Shown: positions 53,584-62,106, numbered from the stretch's first letter. The stretch is 64,000 nucleotides of DNA from Poindextera sp965277425 (GCA_965277425.1 CBDICR010000005.1:682001-746000); one strand, 5' to 3'. A program made the numbers and translations. The notes: generated from the sequence alone by a model not told the origin.

Positions 53584-53663
53584 TCCTCGCCGCCAGCCAG
53601 TTTTACTTTTGGTATTTCGGCTACCCGACGCCCCTGGCGCCGGCGGAGGATCGCTTGGCCTAA
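53580..53663 (+). CDS. Aromatic-rich leader peptide controlling the DAHP synthase gene
   Basis: A 27-codon frame whose residues 8-15 read FYFWYFGY, so seven of eight codons in this run are Phe, Tyr or Trp. It ends in TAA 30 bases before a terminator stem. This is the pattern of an attenuation leader: ribosome stalling at these codons when aromatic tRNAs are uncharged would change the RNA fold. No strong ribosome binding site stands directly before its ATG; it overlaps the preceding mini-ORF by four bases (ATGA), so coupling is likely. The peptide itself probably has no other function. Confidence 0.8.
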   Translation: MILAASQFYFWYFGYPTPLAPAEDRLA

Positions 53664-53716
53664 ACCAAATCCAAGCCGAACTTCCCGTCAGCCGCCAGGG
53701 ACCTGGCGGCTTTTTT
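53590..53716 (+). promoter_or_regulatory. Transcription attenuator: antiterminator and terminator stems
   Basis: Segment 2, ccctggcg (53632-53639), can pair perfectly with segment 3, cgccaggg (53693-53700), as antiterminator. Segment 3 also takes part in the terminator with ctggcggc (53703-53710). Segment 1, cgccag (53591-53596) within the leader codons, can pair with ctggcg of segment 2. A ribosome stalled at the aromatic codons covers segment 1 and frees 2 to pair with 3, allowing readthrough; one that reaches the stop covers segment 2, letting the terminator form. This is inference from base pairing. Confidence 0.75.
53691..53716 (+). terminator. Attenuator terminator before the DAHP synthase gene
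   Basis: gccgccagg (53691-53699) pairs with cctggcggc (53702-53710), with 8 bp and a GGAC tetraloop likely in practice, followed directly by six T residues. It is a textbook intrinsic terminator lying 39 bases upstream of the DAHP synthase ATG. It has no complete gene before it, only the leader, so it is most likely regulatory. Confidence 0.9.
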
Positions 53717-53754
53717 GTTGCCCGCCAGCTCCCGAAACATCCGGAGCCAGACCC

Positions 53755-54852
53755 ATGTCCCCCTCTACCGACGACCTCCGCATCGCGCGCCTGCAGATGC
53801 TCAGCCCGCCCGCCCAGGTGATCGGCGAGGCGCCGTCCAGCGTCATGATCGACGAGATGGTCGAGGGCGCGCGGGCGGGCGTGCACAACATCCTGCATGG
53901 CGACGACGATCGGCTGGTGGTGGTCATCGGCCCCTGTTCGATCCACGATCCGAAGGCGGCGCTGGACTATGCGCAACGGCTGGCCGAGACGCGCCGGCGC
54001 CATGCGGGCGAGCTGGAAATCCTCATGCGGGTCTACTTCGAAAAGCCGCGCACCACGGTGGGCTGGAAGGGGCTGATCAACGATCCGGGCCTGGACGGCG
54101 GCTTCCGCATTGATGACGGTCTGCGCCTGGCCCGTCGGGTGCTGCTCGACATCGCCGCGCTCGGCCTGCCGGCGGCCTGCGAATTCCTCGACGTGACGAC
54201 GCCGCAGTACATCGCCGACCTGGTCGCCTGGGGCGCCATCGGCGCGCGCACCACCGAGAGCCAGATCCACCGCGAAATGGCCTCCGGCCTGTCCTGCCCG
54301 GTCGGGTTCAAGAACGGCACCAATGGCGACGTCAAGATCGCCGTCGATGCGGTGCTGGCGGCGCGGAGCCCGCATCATTTCCTGGCGGTGAACAAGCAGG
54401 GCCGCGCCGCCATCGCGACCACCACCGGCAACCCGGACGGCCACATCGTCCTGCGCGGCGGGATCAGGCCAAACTATGACACAGCCTCGGTGGCCGCCGC
54501 GGCCGCCGAGCTGGCCAAGGCCGGCCTGCCGCGGCGGCTGATGGTGGACGCCAGCCACGCCAATTCCGGCAAGCGGCACGAGAACCAGCCCGGGGTGGTC
54601 GCCGACCTCTGCGCGCAGGTGTCCGCCGGCGAGGGGCGGATCATGGGGGTGATGGTCGAGAGCCACCTGCTCGCCGGCCGTCAGGATCTCGTTCCGGGCC
54701 GCGCGCTGACCTACGGCCAGTCGATCACCGACCCCTGCATCGATTGGGAGACCTCGGTCCAGGCGCTGGCGGACCTCGCCGAAGCGGTGCGTGCGCGGCG
54801 CGTTCGCGCCCAGGCTCGGAAGACGACCGTCCGGGAGGCCGCGCGAGGCTGA
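53755..54852 (+). CDS. aroG: 3-deoxy-7-phosphoheptulonate (DAHP) synthase, class I
   Basis: A 365-residue class I (AroFGH-type) DAHP synthase. Signature segments: VVIGPCSIHDPKAALDYAQRL (metal-binding Cys), MRVYFEKPRTTVGWKGLINDP, GARTTESQIHREMASGLSCPVGFKNGT, and DASHANSGKRHENQP with the metal His/Asp. It joins phosphoenolpyruvate and erythrose 4-phosphate, the first step of aromatic amino acid synthesis. Which of the Phe-, Tyr- or Trp-sensitive forms it is cannot be told. Its expression is probably set by the attenuator at 53580-53716, with aromatic codons as the signal. The symbol denotes the family. Confidence 0.95.
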   Translation: MSPSTDDLRIARLQMLSPPAQVIGEAPSSVMIDEMVEGARAGVHNILHGDDDRLVVVIGPCSIHDPKAALDYAQRLAETRRRHAGELEILMRVYFEKPRTTVGWKGLINDPGLDGGFRIDDGLRLARRVLLDIAALGLPAACEFLDVTTPQYIADLVAWGAIGARTTESQIHREMASGLSCPVGFKNGTNGDVKIAVDAVLAARSPHHFLAVNKQGRAAIATTTGNPDGHIVLRGGIRPNYDTASVAAAAAELAKAGLPRRLMVDASHANSGKRHENQPGVVADLCAQVSAGEGRIMGVMVESHLLAGRQDLVPGRALTYGQSITDPCIDWETSVQALADLAEAVRARRVRAQARKTTVREAARG

Positions 54853-56382
54853 TCAATCCGCCGCCATGGGCTCCGCCGATCGGGGGATCTGGTCGCTGGG
54901 CTTGCGCAGCAGCAGCACCACCGGGATGGCCGCCAGCGTGGTCAGGAACATGAAGTGGAAGACGTCGTTATAGGAGACCATCGCGGCCTGGCGGGTGACC
55001 TCGCCGTTGAGCGCTTCCATGTTCGCCTGACCGTTCAGCATCGGCGCCGCCATCGGGTTGTCGGGCGTCAGGTTGTCGGTCAGCCGGGCGTGGACGACCT
55101 GGCTCTGCTGGACAAACAGCGCCTCCATGATCGAGATGCCGGCGGCGTTGCCCAGGTTGCGCACCAGGGTGAAGACGCCGGTCCCGTCGCCGCGCAGGTT
55201 CGGCGGCAGGGTGGCGAAGGCCAGGGTGGTCATCGGCAGGAAGACCAGGCCCATGCCCAGGCCCTGCACGAAGCCGGTCCAGACCATCGAAAAATAGTCC
55301 ATCTGCAGGCTGAAATGGCTCATTCCGAAGAAGGAGAGGGCGAAGAGCAGAAGGCCGGTGATGATGATGAAGCGGGTGTCGATCCGCCCGACCAGCCGCC
55401 CGGCGAAGAACATCGAGATCAGGCTGCCGACGCCCCGCGGCGCCTGGACCAGGCCGGCGGTCATCACCGGATAGCCCAGCAGGGTCTGGGTCATCGGCGG
55501 CAAGAGCGCCATCACCGAAAAGACCAGGAGCCCCACCGCCAGTCCAAGCCCGGTCGCGGTGACGAAGTTGCGGTCCTTGAGCAGTTCGACCGGGATGAAG
55601 GGCCGGTCGGTGGTCGCGCTATGGATGGCGAAGAGGACCAGGGCCAGGCCGGCGACGGCCGCCTCGATCATGATCTCGGTCGAATGGAACCAGTCGTTGT
55701 TCTGGCCGCGGTCGAGGAAGAGCTGGAAGGCGGCCAGCATGATGGACAATAGCGCGAACCCCATGGCGTCGAACCTGAGTTTCTGGCCGTGTTTCTGCTC
55801 ATGCAGGAAGGTCGAGACGCCCAGGAAACACAAAAGGCCGACCGGTAGGTTGATGTAGAAGACCCAGCGCCAGCTGAAATTGTCGGTCAGCCAGCCGCCG
55901 AGGACCGGCCCCAGGATCGGCGCCACCATGATCCCCATACTCCAGATGGCCATGACCGGGCCCCGCTCCTCGAGCGGATAGGTGTCCAGCATCACCGCCT
56001 GGGACAGGGGCGCCATGGAGGCGCCGAACGCGCCCTGCAGAATGCGGAAGATGACGATCTCCTGCAGGTTCTGCGCCGCGCCGCACATGGCCGAGGCGAC
56101 GGTGAAACCGACGATGGAGACCAGGAAGACCTGTTTTCGCCCGAACCGGCCGGCCAGCCAGCCGGTGGTCGGCGTCATGATCGCCGCGGCGATGATGTAG
56201 GAGGTCAGCACCCAGGTGATCTGGTCGGCCGAGGCCGAGACCGATCCGGCCATGTGCGGCAGGGCCACATTGGCGATGGTCTGGTCGAGCACGGTCATGA
56301 TCATGGCCAGCATGATCGAGATCAGCACCATGGTCCGGTTGGGCGCCGGCGCTTCGATGGGGGCTGCGGTGACGGCGGTCAT
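54853..56382 (-). CDS. MFS multidrug exporter, DHA2 family (EmrB/QacA type)
   Basis: A 509-residue transporter with 14 predicted helices. Family motifs: TVLDQTIANVALPHMAG (helix 1, DHA2 motif), GWLAGRFGRKQVF (motif A), RILQGAFGASMAPLSQAVMLDTYPLEERG (motif B/C) and WRWVFYINLPVGLL. EmrB-like proteins export drugs and other hydrophobic compounds, often with an EmrA periplasmic adaptor. No adaptor gene is seen next to it. The stop directly abuts the DAHP synthase stop on the other strand. Confidence 0.93.
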   Translation of the reverse strand: MTAVTAAPIEAPAPNRTMVLISIMLAMIMTVLDQTIANVALPHMAGSVSASADQITWVLTSYIIAAAIMTPTTGWLAGRFGRKQVFLVSIVGFTVASAMCGAAQNLQEIVIFRILQGAFGASMAPLSQAVMLDTYPLEERGPVMAIWSMGIMVAPILGPVLGGWLTDNFSWRWVFYINLPVGLLCFLGVSTFLHEQKHGQKLRFDAMGFALLSIMLAAFQLFLDRGQNNDWFHSTEIMIEAAVAGLALVLFAIHSATTDRPFIPVELLKDRNFVTATGLGLAVGLLVFSVMALLPPMTQTLLGYPVMTAGLVQAPRGVGSLISMFFAGRLVGRIDTRFIIITGLLLFALSFFGMSHFSLQMDYFSMVWTGFVQGLGMGLVFLPMTTLAFATLPPNLRGDGTGVFTLVRNLGNAAGISIMEALFVQQSQVVHARLTDNLTPDNPMAAPMLNGQANMEALNGEVTRQAAMVSYNDVFHFMFLTTLAAIPVVLLLRKPSDQIPRSAEPMAAD

Positions 56383-56636
56383 GATCTCCTCACAGCCTCC
56401 CTCGACCTTGTTGGCGAGAGGTTCTAGCCCGAATCCAGCCCCAGAGGGAAATCCGGAACGGCCTTCGCCGCGCCTCTACAAGCTTCTCCCGTGGGGAGAA
56501 GGAGGGGCCTACGCGCCTCGCGCGTGGGCGGATGAGGGCGTACGCCGTTTCAGGATAAGGCGGAGAGCCCGTAACTCCTCACCTTCCCGCTGCGCTTACG
56601 CGCGCGGGCCCCTCCCTCTCCCTCTGGGAGAGGTTT
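56383..56636. other. Intergenic region with two REP-like hairpins
   Basis: A 254-bp gap with no gene. It contains cttctccc-gtg-gggagaag (56483-56501) and cctctccc-tct-gggagagg followed by five T (56615-56638). The second looks like a terminator for plus-strand transcripts, but no gene precedes it on that strand; it may act instead as a barrier or be a repeat copy. The rest is low-complexity GC-rich sequence. Confidence 0.55.
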
Positions 56637-57872
56637 TTAGAGCAGATCGCCGCCCGCCATCGAGGCCGTCGTCCCGTGCTCCTGGAAGGCCTTGATGACA
56701 TTGCGGCCGACGGTCCAGCGGTGCACCTCATCCGGCCCGTCCACCAGGCGCTGGGAGCGGATGCCGGTGTACCAGGCGGCCAGGGGCGTATCGCGGCTAT
56801 AGCCCAGGGCGCCGTGCAGCTGGATGGCGGTGTCGACCACCTTGTGCACCATGTGCGCCAGATAGACCTTGGCCATGGAATTCTCCTGGCGAAGGTCCAT
56901 GCCGTGCTCGGCCTTGTAGGCGATGTGCAGCAGCATCAGCCGGGCGATGTAGAGCTCGGTGGCGCACTCGGCCATCATGAACTGCACCGCCTGGCGCGAA
57001 TGCAGCGGCTGGCCGAAGGTCGAGCGCTTGGTGATGTGGGCGGCGGCCATGTCGAGCGCGCGCTGGGCCATGGCGACATTGTGCATGCCGTGGCGCAGGC
57101 GCCCGTAGGCCAGGCGGTGCTGGCCCATGTTGAAGCCCTGACCCTCGCCGCCGAGCAGGTTCTCGGCCGGCACCTTCAGGTCGACGATGTCGATCTCGGC
57201 GTGGCCGCCGCCCATGATGTGCGACAGCGGGCCTTCCAGCGCCATGGTCGGGATGTCGCGCTTGATGCGATAGCCGGGATTGGGCAGTTCGACGATGAAG
57301 GTGGAATAGCGCTGGTGGCGCGGCGCGTCGGGGTCGGTCATGGCCATGACCAGGGCCAGGTCCGCGGCGCTGGCGGCGGATGAGAACCACTTTTCGCCGT
57401 TGAGGATGTAGTTCTCGTTGCCGTCCTTGACCGCGCGGGTCTGCATGCCGGTGGCGTCGGCGCCGGCGGCCTTTTCGGTCATCGAGTAGCAGACGCGCTT
57501 TTCGCCGTTCAGCAGGGGCTTGAGGAACTTTTCCTTCTGATGCTCGGTGCCGTGGGCGAGCAGGGTCAGGATGGTGGCGTCGTCCGGGCCCTGGCTGTTC
57601 ATGGACAGCGCGCCCAGGTGGCTCTCGCCCAGCTCCATCTGCACCAGGGCGTTGGCCAGAGGGCCCAGCCCCATGCCGCCGTGTTCCTTAGGGATGAAGG
57701 GCAGCCATAACCCCTGAGCGCGCGCCTTGGCGCGCAGGTCGTTCAGGACGGTCTTGTAGTCATCGCCGTCGGTCAGCCGTTTTTCGGCCGGAATGCATTC
57801 GTCATGCACCCACTGGCGCACGCGCAGGCGCATGGCCTTGGCGTCTTCGGGGATTTCGAAATCGATCGCCAT
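56637..57872 (-). CDS. Acyl-CoA dehydrogenase (ACAD10/11-like)
   Basis: A 411-residue acyl-CoA dehydrogenase of normal length. N-terminal helical domain (RVRQWVHDECIPAEKRL), FAD parts YSMTEKAAGADATGMQTRA and WFSSAASAADLALV, and C-terminal domain with LYIARLMLLHIAYKAEHGMDLR. The catalytic acid is probably in RLVDGPDEVHRWTVGRNVIK. It resembles the ACAD10/11-like group, which favours long or branched acyl-CoAs. Electrons go to EtfAB. I chose ATG 57872 (MAIDFEIPEDA). The DUF1330 gene upstream on the same strand ends 55 bases before it. Confidence 0.9.
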   Translation of the reverse strand: MAIDFEIPEDAKAMRLRVRQWVHDECIPAEKRLTDGDDYKTVLNDLRAKARAQGLWLPFIPKEHGGMGLGPLANALVQMELGESHLGALSMNSQGPDDATILTLLAHGTEHQKEKFLKPLLNGEKRVCYSMTEKAAGADATGMQTRAVKDGNENYILNGEKWFSSAASAADLALVMAMTDPDAPRHQRYSTFIVELPNPGYRIKRDIPTMALEGPLSHIMGGGHAEIDIVDLKVPAENLLGGEGQGFNMGQHRLAYGRLRHGMHNVAMAQRALDMAAAHITKRSTFGQPLHSRQAVQFMMAECATELYIARLMLLHIAYKAEHGMDLRQENSMAKVYLAHMVHKVVDTAIQLHGALGYSRDTPLAAWYTGIRSQRLVDGPDEVHRWTVGRNVIKAFQEHGTTASMAGGDLL

Positions 57873-57927
57873 CTGAGGTTTCTCCCTGGATTTTGCCGAG
57901 GCATAGACCACTTCACCGCGCGGAAGC

Positions 57928-58362
57928 CTACTCCCCAAATCCGGCGCCGGGCGTGATCGGCGCCATGCGGATCAGCCGCGAGTCGGCGACGCCGGCGGTG
58001 CGATGCTTGACGTGCTCGCGGTAGTCAGGGTCGGTGACCATGGCCAGGAAGGCCCCGGCGCCGGGGTATTCGGCGATGAAGGCCAGGTCCCAATGCTCGT
58101 CCGACGGGCCTGTGACCACCCCGTCCGGCCGCCCGGCCCAGATCTGCCGACCGCCGACCCGGGCGAAGATCTCCGCCGAGGTCTGGCCATAGAGGCGATA
58201 GGCGTCCAGGCCGCTCAGGCCCTTGCCGTGGTTGGGATGACCGGCCGGATACTCGGCGAGCGGTTTCAGCCGGATCAGGTTCAGCATCTGGATCGGCTGG
58301 TCGCGGGGCAGGGCCTTGAAGGCGTCGAACTGCGTGCGGCTGGGGTCGATGGAGGCGGACAT
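57928..58362 (-). CDS. DUF1330 domain protein
   Basis: A 144-residue protein with the dimeric alpha/beta barrel DUF1330 fold: PIQMLNLIRLKPLAEYPAG, YGQTSAEIFARVGGRQIWAGRPDGVVTGPSDEHWDLAFIAEYPGAGAFLAMVTDPDYREHVKHRTAGVADSRLIRM. The function of the family is unknown; several members lie beside acyl-CoA genes, as here. It is on the same strand as, and just upstream of, the acyl-CoA dehydrogenase gene, so an operon is likely. The IS element begins 61 bases upstream of its start. Confidence 0.85.
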   Translation of the reverse strand: MSASIDPSRTQFDAFKALPRDQPIQMLNLIRLKPLAEYPAGHPNHGKGLSGLDAYRLYGQTSAEIFARVGGRQIWAGRPDGVVTGPSDEHWDLAFIAEYPGAGAFLAMVTDPDYREHVKHRTAGVADSRLIRMAPITPGAGFGE

Positions 58363-58376
58363 GGCGGGTTCCTCTA

Positions 58377-58404
58377 GATCCTCCCCCGTAGGGGGAGGGG
58401 GACC
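58377..58404. repeat. REP-like repeat copy, left side of the IS element
   Basis: A 28-base repeat beginning gatcctcc and containing gtagggggaggggg. An inverted copy at 59901-59928 matches in 27 of 28 bases. The IS481-family element lies between the two. Confidence 0.7.
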
Positions 58405-58423
58405 GCGTGGGTCCTGACCGTCT

Positions 58424-59772
58424 ACATAGGTAACAGTCTAGACCGACGACATCGGTAACAGGCCAACTGGTCGGCGGGAGGACCTTGCCGATGGGATGGA
58501 TGGAGACCTGTGCTGTGGATGAACGGGTGCGGTTTGTGCTGGCGGCGGAGTCGGCTGAGGAGAGTTTCTCGCTGACGTGCCGGCGCTTTGGGGTGAGCCG
58601 CAAGACGGGCTGGAAGTGGCGCGAGCGGTATCGATCGGAGGGCCTGGCGGGTCTTTCGGATCGTTCGCGGGCGCCGCTGGCGCATCCTCAGGCGATCGAG
58701 ACGGCGGTGTGGGGCGAATGTCTTGCGGTTCGCCGGGCGCATCCGACGTGGGGGCCGGTGAAGGTTCTGATGTGGCTTGAGCGGCGATGGCCGGATCGTC
58801 CGTGGCCGGCGGCAAGCAGCCTAGGGGCGCTGTTCGATCGCGAGGGGCTGACGGTCAAGCGCAAGCTGAGGCGTCGCGGGCCGCCGCGGACGGCGCCGTT
58901 CGGGTCGTGCGCCCTGCCGAACGACACCTGGTGCATCGACTTCAAGGGCTGGTTCCGGACCGGCGACGGATCGCGCTGCGGGCCGTTGACGCTGGGCGAC
59001 GCGGCCAGCCGCTACCTCCTGCGCTGCCAGGCGTTGCAGCGTGACGACGGGGCGCATGTGTGGCCGGTGCTGGAAGCCGCCTTCCTGGAGTATGGCCTGC
59101 CGCTTCAGCTGCGCTCGGACAACGGCCCGCCGTTCGCCTCGACCGGCGCGGGCGGTCTGTCGCGGCTTGCGGTCAAGCTGATCAAGGCCGGGGTGACGCC
59201 GGAGCGCATCAAGCCGGGCAAGCCGCAGGAGAATGGCCGTCTGGAGCGGTTCCACCTGACACTGCTTCAGGACACGGCCGACCCGCCGGCCAGGAGCCTG
59301 CGCGCCCAGGCCAGGCGCTTCGCCGACTTCCAGCAGCTCTACAACCAAGAACGCCCGCACCAGGCGCTCAAGGGTCTGACCCCGGCGGACGTCTACGCCC
59401 CCTCGCCGCGGCGCTTCGACCGGATCCTGCGCGAGCCCGAATATGGATCGGACGCCATCCCTCGCCGCGTGCGCACCAACGGCCAGATCAAGTGGGACGG
59501 CCGGTTGGTCTATATCAGCCAGGTTCTGACGGGCGAGGCGGTCGGCATCGTCGAAGGCCCGGACGGCCGCTGCAGCGTCGCCTTCGGACCCGTCATGCTC
59601 GGCTATATCGACCACAAGGGCGAGCGCCTGCGCCGGCCCCGGCGCCAGGCCCGTGGACTTGTGGATAACCCTGCCGGGTTACCCACAACCCCACCGGCCC
59701 AACAACCGCTGCAGGCATGAACAAAACGAGAAATGTGTTACCGATGTCGTCGGTCTAGACTGTTACCCATGT
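58424..59772 (+). mobile_element. IS481-family insertion sequence, intact
   Basis: A transposase gene lies between terminal inverted repeats of 32 perfect bases (58429-58460 and 59736-59767), extended to about 37 with one or two mismatches. The repeat contains two copies of GGTAACA, and the ends read outward as ggtaacag. The transposase frame is intact. No clear target duplication is seen at the ends, so exact borders are uncertain by a few bases. The element sits between the DUF1330 and metallophosphoesterase genes and appears to split a pair of REP-like repeats. Confidence 0.85.
58485..59720 (+). CDS. IS481 family transposase
   Basis: A 411-residue DDE transposase. A helix-turn-helix (FSLTCRRFGVSRKTGWKWRERYRSEGLAGLSDRSRAP) covers residues 25-65. 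The rve catalytic core holds the DDE triad: Asp in WCIDFKGWFR, Asp in LRSDNGPPFAS and Glu in GRLERFHLTL. The Pro-rich middle and C-terminal extra domain (IKWDGRLVYISQVLTG) fit the longer IS481-like enzymes. The frame is complete and has no internal stop, so it may still be active. It is flanked by the inverted repeats noted above. Confidence 0.93.
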   Translation: MPMGWMETCAVDERVRFVLAAESAEESFSLTCRRFGVSRKTGWKWRERYRSEGLAGLSDRSRAPLAHPQAIETAVWGECLAVRRAHPTWGPVKVLMWLERRWPDRPWPAASSLGALFDREGLTVKRKLRRRGPPRTAPFGSCALPNDTWCIDFKGWFRTGDGSRCGPLTLGDAASRYLLRCQALQRDDGAHVWPVLEAAFLEYGLPLQLRSDNGPPFASTGAGGLSRLAVKLIKAGVTPERIKPGKPQENGRLERFHLTLLQDTADPPARSLRAQARRFADFQQLYNQERPHQALKGLTPADVYAPSPRRFDRILREPEYGSDAIPRRVRTNGQIKWDGRLVYISQVLTGEAVGIVEGPDGRCSVAFGPVMLGYIDHKGERLRRPRRQARGLVDNPAGLPTTPPAQQPLQA

Positions 59773-59900
59773 CGCCGGTTGCTCAGCGTGCAACGCGGTG
59801 GAGGGGGTACGATGCCGCCCTTGCCCGTTTGAAGTCTAGCTTGGAACCTGTGTTGGCCAGCGCCGAGGCGCGGCGGACCCCCTCCACCACCCTGCGGGTT

Positions 59901-59928
59901 GGTCCCCCTCCCCCTACGGTGGAGGATC
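59901..59928. repeat. REP-like repeat copy, right side of the IS element
   Basis: Inverted copy of the repeat at 58377-58404 (27 of 28 bases). It lies in the 222-bp gap 59773-59994 between the IS and the metallophosphoesterase gene, which also contains ggtggaggggg (59784 on) and its complement ccccctccacc (59878 on). No gene is seen in that gap. Confidence 0.7.
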
Positions 59929-59994
59929 AAGATTCACAAAACGGACATGCAATCAGCCTAACCGGCGCCAAAGCAATGGAAAGCCCCGACGCCG

Positions 59995-60798
59995 ATGAGC
60001 GCCGAGATCGCTGTTCGCCGCTACCGGGCCGTCTTCATCTCCGACATCCATCTGGGCACGCGCGGCTGTCAGGCCGAGCTGCTGCTCGACTTCATCCGCC
60101 ATATCGAGTGCGACCGGCTCTATCTGGTCGGCGACATTTTCGACGGCTGGAAGCTGAAGAGCGGCTGGTACTGGCCGCAGGCGCACAACGACGTGGTGCA
60201 GAAGATATTGCGCATGGCGCGCAAGGGGACCGAGATCACCTATGTGCCCGGCAATCACGACGAGGTGGCGCGCGACTATTGCGGCGTCCATTTCGGCGGG
60301 GTGATGGTGGTGCGCGACGCGGTCCACCAGACCGCGGACGGCCGGCGCTACCTGGTGCTGCACGGCGACGAGTTCGATGGCGTGACCCGCAACGCCCGTT
60401 GGCTCGCCTTCGCCGGAGATTGGGCCTATAGAACCGTGTTGGGACTCAACACTCTTTTCAACAGGCTCCGCCGCCGGTTCGGCTTCGGCTATTGGAGCTT
60501 TTCGGCCTATTTGAAGGTCAAGGTGAAGAACGCGCTGCAGTTCATCGAGAATTTCGAGGCGGCCGTGGCGGACGAGGCCCGGCGGCGCGGCGTCGACGGC
60601 GTCATCTGCGGCCATATCCACAAGGCGGAAATGCGCGATATCGACGGCGTAGCCTATGTCAACGACGGCGATTGGGTGGAGAGCTGCACCGCGCTGGTCG
60701 AGCACGAGGACGGACGGCTGGAACTGCTTGAGTGGGCGAAACTGCGCTCCTGGTCGATGATCAAGCGCCTCAGCGAAGCCGAAGCCGCCCTCGCCTGA
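59995..60798 (+). CDS. Metallophosphoesterase, UDP-2,3-diacylglucosamine diphosphatase-like
   Basis: A 267-residue calcineurin-like phosphoesterase. Metal-binding motifs are complete: ISDIHLGTRG (DxH), LVGDIFDGW (GD), VPGNHDEVA (GNHD), LHGDEFDG and VICGHIHKAE (GHxH). The pattern resembles LpxH-like proteins, which cut UDP-2,3-diacylglucosamine in lipid A synthesis. Many alphaproteobacteria use LpxI for that step, so this may act on another lipid-linked diphosphate. The TGA overlaps the ATG of the glycosyltransferase gene by one base, so the two work in one unit. Confidence 0.82.
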   Translation: MSAEIAVRRYRAVFISDIHLGTRGCQAELLLDFIRHIECDRLYLVGDIFDGWKLKSGWYWPQAHNDVVQKILRMARKGTEITYVPGNHDEVARDYCGVHFGGVMVVRDAVHQTADGRRYLVLHGDEFDGVTRNARWLAFAGDWAYRTVLGLNTLFNRLRRRFGFGYWSFSAYLKVKVKNALQFIENFEAAVADEARRRGVDGVICGHIHKAEMRDIDGVAYVNDGDWVESCTALVEHEDGRLELLEWAKLRSWSMIKRLSEAEAALA

Positions 60799-61892
60799 TG
60801 CGCATCTTGCTGGCCACCGACGCCTGGGAGCCGCAGGTCAACGGCGTCGTCCGCACCCTGACCCGCACCGTGGCCGAGTGCCGCGCCATGGGCCATGAGG
60901 TCGAGGTGATCTCGCCGGATCAGTTCAAGACCTTCCCGCTGCCGACCTATCCCGAGATCAAGCTGGCCATGGGCGCCTACGAGCCGCTGCAGGAGCGGTT
61001 CAAGTCCTTCGAGCCCGAGGCCATCCATATCGCAACGGAAGGACCGATCGGCTTCGCCGCGCGGCGCATCTGCCTGGACTGGAAGCTGCCCTTCACCACC
61101 AGCTACCACACCAAGTTTCCCGAATATGTCGCCGCGCGCCTGCCGCTGCCGGTGGCGGCCGGCTACGCCTATATGCGCTGGTTTCACAAGCCTTCGGGCC
61201 GGCTGATGGTGGCGACGCCCACCATGCGCGACGAACTGGCCCAGCACGGCTTCCACAATATCTCGCCCTGGTCGCGCGGCGTCGACACCGAGGTCTTCCA
61301 TCCCCTCAAGGCCGGCGACCCGGACGTCTATGCGGGTCTGGCGCGGCCGATCTGGCTGAATGTCGGGCGCATCGCGGTGGAGAAGAACATCGAGACCTTC
61401 CTGGCGCTCGACCTGCCGGGGACCAAGGTGCTGGTCGGCGACGGGCCGCAGCGCAAGGAGCTCGAGGTCAAGTATCCCGAGGCGGTCTTCCCGGGCGCCA
61501 AGTCGGGCGACGAGCTTTCCGCCTATTACGCCGGCGCCGACGTCTTCGTCTTTCCCTCGCTCACCGACACCTTCGGCATGGTGATCCTGGAGGCGATGGC
61601 GTCCGGCACGCCGGTGGCGGCCTTCCCGGCGCCGGGGCCGGTGGACATCATCCCCAATTCCGGCGCCGGGCGCGTGGCCGAGACCCTGACCGAGGGCTTG
61701 GCCGAAGCCAGCCTCGACTGCCTGAGCATCGATCGCGCCAATGTGCGCGCCTATGCCGAGCGCTTCTCATGGCGCGCCTCGGCCGACGAGTTCGTTCGCA
61801 ACCTGCAGCCCTATCCCGAACCCGAGAAAACCCGTTTCTGGCGCAGGCTGCGCCGCCTGGCGCGGCTGCGGCGCAGGCCCGCGCAAGTCTGA
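60798..61892 (+). CDS. Glycosyltransferase family 4 (mannosyltransferase-like)
   Basis: A 364-residue GT4 glycosyltransferase. The N-terminal domain begins MRILLATDAWEPQVNGVVRTL, with the G-V-V-R loop of PimB-like enzymes, and has TSYHTKFPEY. The donor-binding domain shows WLNVGRIAVEKNIETFL and PSLTDTFGMVILEAMASGTPVAAF, the E-x7-E motif. Similar proteins transfer sugars from GDP-mannose or UDP-sugars to glycolipids. The C terminus is Arg-rich (RRLRRLARLRRRPAQ) and may bind the membrane. Translationally coupled to the metallophosphoesterase gene, so a glycolipid or lipid A role is likely. Confidence 0.88.
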   Translation: MRILLATDAWEPQVNGVVRTLTRTVAECRAMGHEVEVISPDQFKTFPLPTYPEIKLAMGAYEPLQERFKSFEPEAIHIATEGPIGFAARRICLDWKLPFTTSYHTKFPEYVAARLPLPVAAGYAYMRWFHKPSGRLMVATPTMRDELAQHGFHNISPWSRGVDTEVFHPLKAGDPDVYAGLARPIWLNVGRIAVEKNIETFLALDLPGTKVLVGDGPQRKELEVKYPEAVFPGAKSGDELSAYYAGADVFVFPSLTDTFGMVILEAMASGTPVAAFPAPGPVDIIPNSGAGRVAETLTEGLAEASLDCLSIDRANVRAYAERFSWRASADEFVRNLQPYPEPEKTRFWRRLRRLARLRRRPAQV

Positions 61893-62106
61893 GCGCGGAC
61901 AGGCGAATAAATCCAACCCGCCGGCTGCGCGGCCTTGCGAAACTTTCGCGAGGCCCGCATGGCCGCCCCGGCGGACTTCCTCTGGCGGATAAAGGCTTTA
62001 CATCGCCCGCCGCATTCCCTATGTCGCGCCCTCCGGCGGACCCGAAGTCCTAAAAAGCGCTGCTAACGCCGGCCTGGGTTTAACAATCTGCAGGGGGTTA
62101 CGTGAA
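61893..62106. other. Intergenic region upstream of the ornithine decarboxylase gene
   Basis: A 214-bp gap. It holds a 10-bp stem (61931-61940 with 61946-61955, one G-T pair, loop aactt) shortly after the glycosyltransferase gene, possibly a terminator without a T run. AGGGGG at about 62091 stands 10 bases from the TTG start. No RNA gene or clear promoter was recognised. Confidence 0.45.

Noticed and set aside
62102..62106. GTG as an alternative start for the decarboxylase
   Set aside because: It is out of frame with the conserved protein; TTG 62107 is in frame and has a purine-rich site upstream.
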